Of a DNA stretch of 64,000 bases, positions 15,320-22,725 are shown one piece after another. The translations under genes were made by a program, and so were the position numbers. The number at the start of each line of letters is the position of its first letter. Position 1 is the first letter of the stretch. The notes beneath the pieces are model-generated. The model saw only the letters and a program-made list of their open reading frames with translations, had not been told where the DNA came from and searched no databases. The stretch is from Candidatus Eisenbergiella stercoravium (GTDB lineage Bacteria; Bacillota; Clostridia; Lachnospirales; Lachnospiraceae), in NCBI GenBank assembly GCA_019113175.1, contig DXHY01000056.1:1-64000 (forward strand), given 5' to 3'.

Positions 15320-17148
15320 TGAAAGATCTGTTAAAATTTCTAACCTGCGGCAGTGTGGACGACGGAAAATCCACTCTGATCGGACATATGCTTTATGACA
15401 GCAAGCAGCTCTATGCGGATCAGGAGCAGGCGCTGCAGCTGGACAGCCGTGTGGGCAGCGCAAACGGCCAGATCGACTATTCCCTGCTACTGGACGGACT
15501 CATGAGCGAAAGGGAACAGGGCATCACTATCGACGTAGCCTACCGCTATTTCAAAACAGAGGCTCGCAGCTACATCGTGGCTGACGCTCCGGGACATGAG
15601 GAATACACCCGCAACATGGCCGTGGCAGCTTCCTTTGCACAGCTCGCCGTCATCCTCATCGACGCCTCCAAAGGCGTTCAGATTCAGACCAGACGCCATG
15701 CCCGCATCTGCTATCTGATGGGAATCCGGGACATGGTTTTTGCGGTCAACAAAATGGACATGGTGGGCTACGACAGACAGCGTTTCAAGGAGATCGAGGG
15801 CGCCATCCATGAAATGACGGAGCCTTTTCCCTTAAACAGTCTCACCATCATCCCCGTTTCCGCCACCGCAGGAGACAACATCACGGAGCATTCTGACCGG
15901 ATGCCATGGTATAACGGACTTTCTCTTCTGGAATATCTGGATCAGGTTGAGATCGCTCCCTCTACAGACAGTGCGGAGTTCACCATGCCGGTTCAGAGAG
16001 TATGCCGCCCCAACGCTTCCTTCCGCGGCTTCCAGGGTCAGATCGAGAGCGGCAGCGTCAGGGTGGGCGACGAAATCCGCAGCCTTCCCAGCGGAGAAAC
16101 CGCCACAGTGACCGGCATTCTGACCGGCTTTGAGGAAGTGCAGGAGGCTGTTGCGGGTCAGCCTGTAACCATTCAGCTGGGCCGGGAAATCGACATTTCC
16201 AGGGGCTGTGTGCTGGTGAAGGGAAAAGGACACCCCATCTCGGAGAGCTTCACCGCCACGCTCCTGTGGATGGACGAGTCCCCTCTGATGCCCGGCGTCA
16301 ACTATATCCTGAAGCTGGGAACCAAAATGATCAACGCCACCGTCATGGACATCCAGTATAAGGTGGACATTCACAGCGGACATCACGTTCCCGCGGACCG
16401 GCTGTATAAGAACGAGATCGGCGTCTGCAGCATCCTTGCTGCGGAAAAGATCATTCTGGACACCTTCGAAAAAAGCCAGCCAATGGGCGGCCTGATCCTG
16501 ATCGACCAGGTCACCAACCACACCTGTGCGGGCGGAACCGTGAAAGCCATCACCTCCGGCTATGGAGATCTGTTCTGGCACAACTTTGACCTCACCAGGG
16601 AGACCCGCTCCAGAAATATGGGACAGAATCCCCTCACCATCTGGTTCACAGGTCTGTCCGGTTCCGGTAAGTCCACGCTGGCCAATGCCCTGGAAAAAAG
16701 GCTCTACGCCATGGGCAGGCATACCATGGTGCTGGATGGGGATAATATCCGTCTGGGGCTGAACCGGGATCTGGGCTTCTCGGAGGAGGACCGGATCGAG
16801 AATATCCGCCGGATCGCCCAGGTTGCAAAGCTGATGAACGACGCGGGCCTGATCGTGCTGACCGCCTTCATCTCTCCGTTCCACCGGGACCGGGACAACG
16901 CGCGCAAAATCATAGGAGATTCCTTCATCGAGGTTTATGTAAACACCCCTCTTGAAGAATGCGAGCGCAGAGATATCAAGCAGCTTTATCAGAAAGCGCG
17001 CAGGGGCGAGATCCATGACTTCACCGGAGTCAGCAGTCCTTATGAGGCACCCGAAAATCCGGATATCGTTGTTGACACCACCGGACGCACTGTGGAGGCC
17101 TGCGTTTCCGACATTCTGGAAAAGCTGGCGCCCTGGCTGACCAGTTAA
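15319..17148 (+). CDS. cysNC: Sulfate adenylyltransferase subunit 1 / APS kinase fusion
   Basis: The protein has 609 residues in two parts. The N-terminal GTPase (CysN) has G1 GSVDDGKSTLIG (about 11-22), G3 DAPGHEEY and G4 NKMD, with beta-barrel domains after it; GTP hydrolysis drives APS formation by CysD. The C-terminal ~180 residues are APS kinase (CysC): P-loop GLSGSGKSTLANALEKRL near residue 445, then LDGDNIRLGLNRDLGFSEEDR, which phosphorylates APS to PAPS. All motifs are intact, so the pair CysD/CysNC can make PAPS. No APS or PAPS reductase gene is adjacent; the next gene is a sulfotransferase, which suggests sulfonation rather than assimilation. Confidence 0.95.
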   Translation: MKDLLKFLTCGSVDDGKSTLIGHMLYDSKQLYADQEQALQLDSRVGSANGQIDYSLLLDGLMSEREQGITIDVAYRYFKTEARSYIVADAPGHEEYTRNMAVAASFAQLAVILIDASKGVQIQTRRHARICYLMGIRDMVFAVNKMDMVGYDRQRFKEIEGAIHEMTEPFPLNSLTIIPVSATAGDNITEHSDRMPWYNGLSLLEYLDQVEIAPSTDSAEFTMPVQRVCRPNASFRGFQGQIESGSVRVGDEIRSLPSGETATVTGILTGFEEVQEAVAGQPVTIQLGREIDISRGCVLVKGKGHPISESFTATLLWMDESPLMPGVNYILKLGTKMINATVMDIQYKVDIHSGHHVPADRLYKNEIGVCSILAAEKIILDTFEKSQPMGGLILIDQVTNHTCAGGTVKAITSGYGDLFWHNFDLTRETRSRNMGQNPLTIWFTGLSGSGKSTLANALEKRLYAMGRHTMVLDGDNIRLGLNRDLGFSEEDRIENIRRIAQVAKLMNDAGLIVLTAFISPFHRDRDNARKIIGDSFIEVYVNTPLEECERRDIKQLYQKARRGEIHDFTGVSSPYEAPENPDIVVDTTGRTVEACVSDILEKLAPWLTS

Positions 17149-17250
17149 GACTGCCGGAACGCATCCGGATAAGACACCCGGAAACAGCGTTCAGACTGTG
17201 GAATGTAACCTGCCGGAACCGGCAGTAACGAATATGAGGAGAGAGCCTGT
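17149..17250 (+). promoter_or_regulatory. Hairpin-rich spacer between cysNC and the sulfotransferase
   Basis: GAACGC (17157-17162) pairs with GCGTTC (17187-17192), and CTGCCG (17210-17215) with CGGCAG (17220-17225) around a GAAC loop. No T run follows, so the spacer need not stop transcription. It ends in GAGGAGAG before the ATG at 17251. Confidence 0.4.
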
Positions 17251-18459
17251 ATGAAAGGAAACAAAACTGAGCTGTCGTTCATCTGCATCGGATTTCAGAA
17301 ATGCGGAACCACATCTCTGTACGATCTGTTAAAGCAGCATCCCGGTATTTATCTGACGGAGGATGTGAAGGAACTGATGTTTTACCGGGTTCCCCTTGTC
17401 CGGCAGATTATCGGCCGCAGCTGGTACCGGAAAAGATATTTCGGCCATCTGGAGGAAGCCAGGCGCATGACGCCGGATGAGCGCCGCAGGGCCTCTGAGA
17501 ACGTGGGGCTGCTCACCGGCCGCCGGGGAAGCGCGGCGGCTGCGGGTGCTTCCGCTCCGGCCTTTTCTTCCGCGGCCTCCCCGGGAAAAAACGTCCCGGC
17601 TTCCGCTCCGGCGCAGGCAGAAAGCTCCTCCGTTATTGACCTTCATGCAGCTTCCTCCGTTTCCCGACGCCCGGCCGGCCAGCCTGCCCCGCTCTATCCT
17701 GGAGAAATCAATGCGGGCCTTGGCTTTAACGGCTGCGCCCGTTTGCTGGGGAAGGATTTTTCCCCGAAAACAAAGCTGATTTTCATGATGCGCGATCCTG
17801 CGGATCGCTGCTATTCCGCCTACAAGTATTTTCTCGCCCTCGGCTTCCTTCCCATGTCGGTTGTTGCTGATGACAAAAAACGGGGACACGCTGCCGCTTT
17901 CGACAGCTATGTCCGCTCCGTCCTTCTCAATCCCCGCCGTCGGAAGGAAATCATGAGACACCGCATGAAATATCTCTGCTTTTCGCAGGGTAATTATGCT
18001 TACTGCATTCAGGAATATCTGCGGTATTTTCCCAGAGAAAACATGAACCTTGTCTTCTTCGAGGAATTCGTCCGCGATGAAGAGCGCGTCACGAAGGATA
18101 TCCTGGATTTTCTTCAGATTCCACAGGATCCGGATATGACCTGGAACGTGAAAAGCAACGAAACCAATTTCCGCGCGGCCTCTCCTTTTCGTTCCAAAAT
18201 CATGTATCTGCTTCAGGGAACCTACTACACGACCTTTGAATTTCTTAACATGAAGCGAAGCTGTCCCGGTTTTTTCCGGAATTTCATGGCGTTTTATGAC
18301 TGGACCATGGACAAATGCACCCGCCCGGAAACGGATAATTCGAAAATGCTGCCGTCCACCAGAAAGCTTCTGAACCGCTATTACCGTAGCCAGATCAGAC
18401 AGGTGGAAGAGCTGGCAGGCAGAAGCGTACCGGAACGCTGGGCCAGGAAGGAGGGCTGA
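17251..18459 (+). CDS. PAPS-dependent sulfotransferase
   Basis: The protein has 402 residues. The 5'-phosphosulfate loop is GFQKCGTTSLYDLLKQHP (about 14-31), the classic PAPS-binding P-loop variant with Lys17. The 3'-phosphate site is near R181 in MMRDPADRCYSAYKYFLAL, with the usual Arg...Ser arrangement. Between them, residues about 91-150 form an Ala/Ser/Pro-rich low-complexity insert. NLVFFEEFVRDEERVTKDILDFLQI is also typical of the family. It has no signal peptide or membrane segment, so it acts in the cytoplasm. It directly follows cysD-cysNC, so PAPS supply and use appear linked. The acceptor could be a carbohydrate, lipid, steroid or small phenol; the sequence does not decide. Confidence 0.88.
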   Translation: MKGNKTELSFICIGFQKCGTTSLYDLLKQHPGIYLTEDVKELMFYRVPLVRQIIGRSWYRKRYFGHLEEARRMTPDERRRASENVGLLTGRRGSAAAAGASAPAFSSAASPGKNVPASAPAQAESSSVIDLHAASSVSRRPAGQPAPLYPGEINAGLGFNGCARLLGKDFSPKTKLIFMMRDPADRCYSAYKYFLALGFLPMSVVADDKKRGHAAAFDSYVRSVLLNPRRRKEIMRHRMKYLCFSQGNYAYCIQEYLRYFPRENMNLVFFEEFVRDEERVTKDILDFLQIPQDPDMTWNVKSNETNFRAASPFRSKIMYLLQGTYYTTFEFLNMKRSCPGFFRNFMAFYDWTMDKCTRPETDNSKMLPSTRKLLNRYYRSQIRQVEELAGRSVPERWARKEG

Positions 18460-18466
18460 GTGGGCC

Positions 18467-18493
18467 AGACCGGATGGCTGAGGCATCCGGTCT
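18467..18493 (+). other. Hairpin after the sulfotransferase gene
   Basis: AGACCGGATG (18467-18476) pairs perfectly with CATCCGGTCT (18484-18493). The following ATGCAAAAA lacks a T run, so termination is uncertain. A TATAAT at 18517-18522 just after it is a likely -10 box for gldA. Confidence 0.55.
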
Positions 18494-18573
18494 ATGCAAA
18501 AACCCCCTGAGCCTGTTATAATGGCAATATATAAAGCCAACGCTATAAATAAAGAAAAAAGGAGGGATTCAAC

Positions 18574-19674
18574 ATGGCAAACATTCTGAACAGCCCCGGC
18601 AGATATGTACAGGGAGCAGGAGAGCTTTCCCGGCTGGGAGGCTACGCAAAGGAATACGGGAAAAAAGCTCTGATTCTCATCAGTGCATCCGGATACAAAA
18701 GGACCGGAAGCATGATTGAGAAAAGCTTTGAAGGGACGGACTGCTCCATCCTGTTCGACTATTTCAACGGGGAATGCTGTAAGGATGAAATCACCCGTCT
18801 CACAGACCTTATGGAAAAGGAGGGCTGCGATCTGGTGATCGGCGTGGGCGGCGGAAAGATTCTGGATACCGCAAAGGCGGCCGCCTACTACAGACATACT
18901 CCTGTGGTCATCTGCCCCACCATCGCTTCCACAGACGCGCCCTGCAGCGCACTTTCCGTCATCTACACTCCGGACGGCGTTTTTGAGGAATATCTGTTCC
19001 TGCCCTCCAATCCGAACATGGTACTGATGGACACCGCTGTCATCGCCAAATCTCCGGTACGCCTCACCGTATCCGGAATGGGCGACGCCCTTGCCACCTA
19101 TTTTGAAGCCCGTGCCTGTCAGGCAAAAGACGCTCTCACCTGCGCAGGCGGCCATGGCACCCTGGCCGCCATGGCTCTGGCTGAACTGTGTTTCGACACG
19201 CTGATGGAGGAAGGCATCAAAGCAAAGGTAGCTCTGGAAGCCGGCGTCTGCACCAATGCGGTGGAAAAAATCATTGAGGCAAACACCCTGCTGTCCGGCA
19301 TCGGCTTTGAGAGCGGCGGTCTTGCAGGCGCACATGCCATCCACAACGGCCTGACCGTTCTGGAGGAATGCCACCACATGTACCACGGAGAAAAGGTGGC
19401 CTTCGGCACCATCACTCAGCTGGTTCTGGAAAATGTTCCCACAGACGAGCTGGAAGAGGTCATTGACTTCTGCATCGAAGTGGGACTGCCCGTCACTCTG
19501 GCGGAGCTTGGCATCAAAGAGGTGACGGAGGAAAAGATCATGGCTGTGGCCACGGCCGCCTGCGCGGAAAGCGACACCCTCCACAACATGCCCTTTGAGG
19601 TTACTCCGGAAAAGGTTTATGCCGCAATTCTGGCCGCAGACGGATACGGCAGATATTATAAGGGAGAGGAATAG
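18574..19674 (+). CDS. gldA: Glycerol dehydrogenase
   Basis: NAD-dependent oxidation of glycerol to dihydroxyacetone (or the reverse) in the cytoplasm. The protein has 366 residues, like E. coli GldA. The nucleotide loop is GVGGGKILDTAKAAA, followed by CPTIASTDAPCSALSVIY. Zinc ligands are expected at the Asp in SGMGDALATYFEA and the His residues in GAHAIHNGL and MYHGEKVAFG; all these motifs are present. AAAGGAGG lies before the ATG and a TATAAT -10 box at 18517-18522. It has its own promoter and terminator, so it is monocistronic; no dihydroxyacetone kinase is adjacent. Confidence 0.94.
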   Translation: MANILNSPGRYVQGAGELSRLGGYAKEYGKKALILISASGYKRTGSMIEKSFEGTDCSILFDYFNGECCKDEITRLTDLMEKEGCDLVIGVGGGKILDTAKAAAYYRHTPVVICPTIASTDAPCSALSVIYTPDGVFEEYLFLPSNPNMVLMDTAVIAKSPVRLTVSGMGDALATYFEARACQAKDALTCAGGHGTLAAMALAELCFDTLMEEGIKAKVALEAGVCTNAVEKIIEANTLLSGIGFESGGLAGAHAIHNGLTVLEECHHMYHGEKVAFGTITQLVLENVPTDELEEVIDFCIEVGLPVTLAELGIKEVTEEKIMAVATAACAESDTLHNMPFEVTPEKVYAAILAADGYGRYYKGEE

Positions 19675-19725
19675 GCAGAAAACATTTCAGATAATGGAAT
19701 GACTTCCTGATAGAGAAAACGTGGT

Positions 19726-19766
19726 AAAAAAGAGCTGCAGGAAATTAAAATCCTGCGGCTCTTTTT
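19726..19766. terminator. Bidirectional terminator between gldA and ahcY
   Basis: AAAAAGAGCTGCAGGA (19726-19741) pairs with TCCTGCGGCTCTTTTT (19751-19766), with T runs on both strands. It serves the convergent gldA and ahcY genes. Confidence 0.85.
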
Positions 19767-19793
19767 ATTACAACCCTTTTATTTTCCCGCCGT

Positions 19794-21041
19794 TTACACC
19801 AGCGACTTATTCAGATAAGCCTCCTGCTCAGGCGTAAGAGTATCGATCTCCTTTCCAAGGAAACGGAGCTTTCTTTCCGCCACTTCCCTGTCGATTTCCG
19901 CCGGAACGTCGATCAGCTTCTCGGTCAGCTCTTTGCCGTGCTCCACCAGATACTTTGCAGACAGCGCCTGAATCGCAAAGCTCATATCCATGATCTCCGC
20001 CGGATGTCCGTCGCCGGCTGCCAGGTTCACAAGACGTCCCTCTGCCAGGACACAGATCCACTGTCCGGTGGGCAGCTTGTAGCCCTGAATATTTTTTCTC
20101 ATCTCTTTGGTCTCGACCGCCATTTCACGAAGGCCTGCCATGTCGATCTCACAGTCGAAGTGGCCCGCGTTGCAAAGGATAGCGCCCTCCTTCATCTCCA
20201 CGAAATCCTCCGCGTCGATGACCTTGTCACAGCCCGTTACGGTCACGAAGAAATCTCCGATCTTCGCCGCTTCCTTCATCGGCATTACCTCAAAGCCGTC
20301 CATCACCGCTTCAATCGCCTTTACGGGGTCGATTTCCGTCACGATAACTTTGGCCCCCAGCCCCTTCGCTCTCATGGAAACGCCCTTACCGCACCAGCCA
20401 TAGCCTGCCACAACCACGTTCTTGCCTGCCACGATCAGGTTGGTGGTACGCATGATGCCATCCCATACGGACTGGCCCGTGCCGTATCTGTTATCAAAGA
20501 AATGCTTGCACTGCGCATTGTTGACGCGGATCATGGGGAACTCCAGCTCTCCTGCCCGGTTCATCGCCTCCAGGCGGATGATTCCGGTAGTAGTCTCCTC
20601 ACAGCCACCCAGAATGTTCGGGATCAGGTCGCGCATCTCGGTATGAACCATGTGCACCAGATCTCCTCCGTCATCGATGATGATGTTGGGGCCTGCGGAA
20701 AGCGCCGCGCGGATATGCGCATTGTACTCCTCATCCGTCGCTCCATACCAGGCGTGGACCTCCAGTCCCGCCTTTACCAGCGCTGCGGCCACGTCATCCT
20801 GCGTGGAAAGCGGATTGGAGCCGGTCACATACATTTCCGCTCCGCCTGCCGCCAGCACCTTGCACAGGTACGCGGTTTTGGCTTCCAGATGTACGGAAAG
20901 CGTAATCTTCTTTCCCGCGAAGGGCTTCGTCCGGCTGAACTCTTCCTCCAGCATGCGAAGCAGGTCGCAGTTTCTCTTTACCCATTCAATTTTCTGTTCG
21001 CCGGATTCGGCCAGGTTGATGTCTCTGATTTCGCTGCTCAT
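19794..21041 (-). CDS. ahcY: Adenosylhomocysteinase
   Basis: Hydrolyses S-adenosylhomocysteine to adenosine and homocysteine, relieving product inhibition of methyltransferases. The protein has 415 residues. NAD-binding Rossmann motif VVAGYGWCGKGVSMRAKGLGA, substrate-site segments TGSNPLSTQDDVAAAL and IDDGGDLVHMVH, and GHFDCEID are all as expected. The start MSSEIRD at 21041 is fixed by AGAGG 6 nt upstream. The frame is open further upstream, but through the structured leader. Many Firmicutes use Pfs/LuxS instead, so AhcY is a notable choice here. Expression is probably controlled by the tandem leader element at 21042-21200. Confidence 0.94.
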   Translation of the reverse strand: MSSEIRDINLAESGEQKIEWVKRNCDLLRMLEEEFSRTKPFAGKKITLSVHLEAKTAYLCKVLAAGGAEMYVTGSNPLSTQDDVAAALVKAGLEVHAWYGATDEEYNAHIRAALSAGPNIIIDDGGDLVHMVHTEMRDLIPNILGGCEETTTGIIRLEAMNRAGELEFPMIRVNNAQCKHFFDNRYGTGQSVWDGIMRTTNLIVAGKNVVVAGYGWCGKGVSMRAKGLGAKVIVTEIDPVKAIEAVMDGFEVMPMKEAAKIGDFFVTVTGCDKVIDAEDFVEMKEGAILCNAGHFDCEIDMAGLREMAVETKEMRKNIQGYKLPTGQWICVLAEGRLVNLAAGDGHPAEIMDMSFAIQALSAKYLVEHGKELTEKLIDVPAEIDREVAERKLRFLGKEIDTLTPEQEAYLNKSLV

Positions 21042-21200
21042 TTCTACCTCTTTTCTCCGCCGCCGACAGGCGGCTTTTGATTCAGAGAAATTGGACAAAA
21101 GTCCAATTTCCAGGAAAAAATCTCTGATTTTTTCCGCCTCTCTTCTCCGCCGCCAATAGGCGGCCCTCGATTCAGAGAAATTGGATATTGGTCCAAAATC
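21042..21200 (-). promoter_or_regulatory. Tandem structured leader element before ahcY
   Basis: Two 58-bp copies (21047-21104 and 21137-21194), starts 90 bp apart. Read on the minus strand each has TTTCTC, then TGAATC plus 4 nt, a GCCGCC/GGCGGC hairpin, G, GAGAAA (GAGAAG in the distal copy, which keeps pairing by wobble), then AGAGG. TTTCTC pairs with GAGAAA/G as helix P1. An upstream hairpin, in the proximal copy GAAATTGGAC/GTCCAATTTC around TTTT, overlaps the P1 5' strand. The linker carries GGAAAAAATC/GATTTTTTCC and a CAGAGA that can compete for TCTCTG. The proximal AGAGG is the ribosome site of ahcY. Confidence 0.7.
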
Positions 21201-21228
21201 CCTCCGTTTTCAGTTCAGCCGAATTTTT

Positions 21229-21257
21229 ATTATAGTGATGGTCGTCTGTCCTGTCAT
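21229..21257 (-). promoter_or_regulatory. ahcY promoter
   Basis: On the minus strand ATGACA (21252-21257), 17-bp spacer, TATAAT (21229-21234). Transcription would begin near 21222, so both copies of the leader element are transcribed in a ~180-nt leader. Confidence 0.75.
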
Positions 21258-21308
21258 CACTGTTTTATCCGTACCTATGGTAGCAAAAAAACGGCCTGAT
21301 TGCAAGGG

Positions 21309-21362
21309 ATGTTTCGCTGCCGATCATACGGTGACATGTTTCGCTGCCGGTCATATGGTGAC
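21309..21362. repeat. Perfectly abutting 27-bp direct repeat
   Basis: Copies at 21309-21335 and 21336-21362, both beginning ATGTTTCGCTGCCG and ending GGTGAC, with two mismatches. It lies about 50 bp upstream of the ahcY -35 box and 14 bp past the stop codon of the 21376-22023 gene. It could be a regulator-binding site or a simple duplication. Confidence 0.75.
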
Positions 21363-21375
21363 TGATAGCGAAGTC

Positions 21376-22023
21376 TCAGCCTGCCGAAAAAAGCTGCTCA
21401 ATGATCAGGAAATTATCCCCGCCGGCTTTCACACGGTCAAAATGGCTTTCCGGATCGGCAGCCATCCAGCCTTTGATCACTTCTGACTCCCGTTCCGGCT
21501 CCTTTCTGATATTCACGTTGAACCTGGGCTCTTCAAAATAGGAGAACAGAATGTTTTCATGAAGGGAGATGCACTGATATTTATCTCCCTTCAAAAGACC
21601 TTCTTCCACGATGGCCTGATGCCAGCGGGCGTAGGAAAACACCCTGTCCGGCCAGAGAAAGGCGATGCGGCCGATCCGTTTTTTCCCTTCTGTACGCTCC
21701 TTTGTCCATTCCGCTATGTCTTCCGGTACGCTGTGATGGAAAATGTGATACATGTACGCCCATGGTGTCTTTCCGTTTTCTTCCGGCCACTCTTCCAGCA
21801 GAGGCGTGAGGGGAGCCAGAAAATCCGTCGGGCCGATGTTTTTCTTCAGGGCTTCATAATAGAGGAAACACATGTCCTTATGGCGGTAGAGGGATGCGGT
21901 CAGGATGTCTCCCGCCTCCACTGCGTCATGTGCGGTTTTGGCCGCAGCTTTTACCGCTTCTTCCAGCTGTTCCTGCTTCCAGCCTGATTTCAGGCAGGCT
22001 CTGTATTGCTTTCTTTCAATCAT
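21376..22023 (-). CDS. Hypothetical soluble protein
   Basis: The protein has 215 residues, with no signal peptide or membrane segment. Its N-terminal half is helical (YRACLKSGWKQEQLEEAVKAAAKTAHDAVEAGDILTASLYRHKDM). Aromatic-rich later segments include PWAYMYHIFHHSVPEDIAEW, FLWPDRVFSYARWHQAIVEEG and SHFDRVKAGGDNFLIIEQLF. I do not recognise the family. The start at 22023 has AAAGGAT and GGAGCG nearby. It may be co-transcribed with the GNAT gene 81 nt upstream. Length, composition and a clean reading frame support a real gene. Confidence 0.6.
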   Translation of the reverse strand: MIERKQYRACLKSGWKQEQLEEAVKAAAKTAHDAVEAGDILTASLYRHKDMCFLYYEALKKNIGPTDFLAPLTPLLEEWPEENGKTPWAYMYHIFHHSVPEDIAEWTKERTEGKKRIGRIAFLWPDRVFSYARWHQAIVEEGLLKGDKYQCISLHENILFSYFEEPRFNVNIRKEPERESEVIKGWMAADPESHFDRVKAGGDNFLIIEQLFSAG

Positions 22024-22104
22024 ATCCTTTTTACGCTCCTTTCCATCTGTTGAAAACTTCTGCCGGCGCAGGTTCTGATTTATTGTAAAAACAGGCCCGC
22101 GTCT

Positions 22105-22701
22105 TTATCCCCGGCGCAGCCTTTTCCATTCTTCCTTCAGCATGCGGTACTCCACACGGTCGTGCATCCGGCCATCCATCCATACCTTCTGCTTCATGTC
22201 CGCTTCCTTGGTCAGTCCGCACTTAATCATCACCCGTTCCGAACCCTTATTCTCCGGATCGCAGCCTGTAGTTACGCGGAAAACATTATTTTCTTCAAAG
22301 GCGAAACGAAGAATCTCCCTGAATGCCTCCGTCATGTAGCCCTGGCCCCAGAATTTTCTGCGGCTGAAATAGCCGGCATGCACCAGCTTTCCCACCGGAT
22401 GCTCCTGCATCACGGTATAGCCGGTCTCACCGATCAGCTCGCCCGTTTCCTTATCCTCTATCCGCAGGAAATACTCCCTTCTGTCCGGCTTCCCGATGGC
22501 CTCGATCGAAGACTCCAGATCCATTCTGGATTCCTCCAGATCATGTGTCCGGATGTCCGGCAGATAATACATGGCATCCGGATCGGAAATCAGCCCGTGA
22601 TGGCTTTCCAGATCCTCCCACCTGTGGTCCCGCAGAATCATTCGCTCCGTCTCCAGCCAGATTCCTCCGGCCGAAAGAATTTCCTTCTTTTTCTGTTCCA
22701 T
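22105..22701 (-). CDS. RimJ/RimL-type GNAT acetyltransferase
   Basis: The protein has 198 residues. It starts with the typical WLETERMILRDHRWEDLE (ribosomal-protein N-acetyltransferase-like opening). GETGYTVMQEHPVGKLVHAGYF is followed by the acetyl-CoA motif RRKFWGQGYMTEAFREILRFAFEENNVFRV and GSERVMIKCGLTKEADMKQKVW. The ATG at 22701 is preferred because GGAGG lies 6 nt upstream; the ATG at 22713 would contain that ribosome site. The acceptor (protein N-terminus or small molecule) is not determined. Confidence 0.85.
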   Translation of the reverse strand: MEQKKKEILSAGGIWLETERMILRDHRWEDLESHHGLISDPDAMYYLPDIRTHDLEESRMDLESSIEAIGKPDRREYFLRIEDKETGELIGETGYTVMQEHPVGKLVHAGYFSRRKFWGQGYMTEAFREILRFAFEENNVFRVTTGCDPENKGSERVMIKCGLTKEADMKQKVWMDGRMHDRVEYRMLKEEWKRLRRG

Positions 22702-22725
22702 GATTTCCTCCATTCCAAAGCCTGT

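Noticed and set aside
17329-19584. A 751-codon open frame on the minus strand across the sulfotransferase and gldA
   Set aside because: It is antisense to two well-supported genes, has a skewed His/Gly/Ser composition and no family resemblance. Long shadow frames are expected opposite GC-rich coding sequence.
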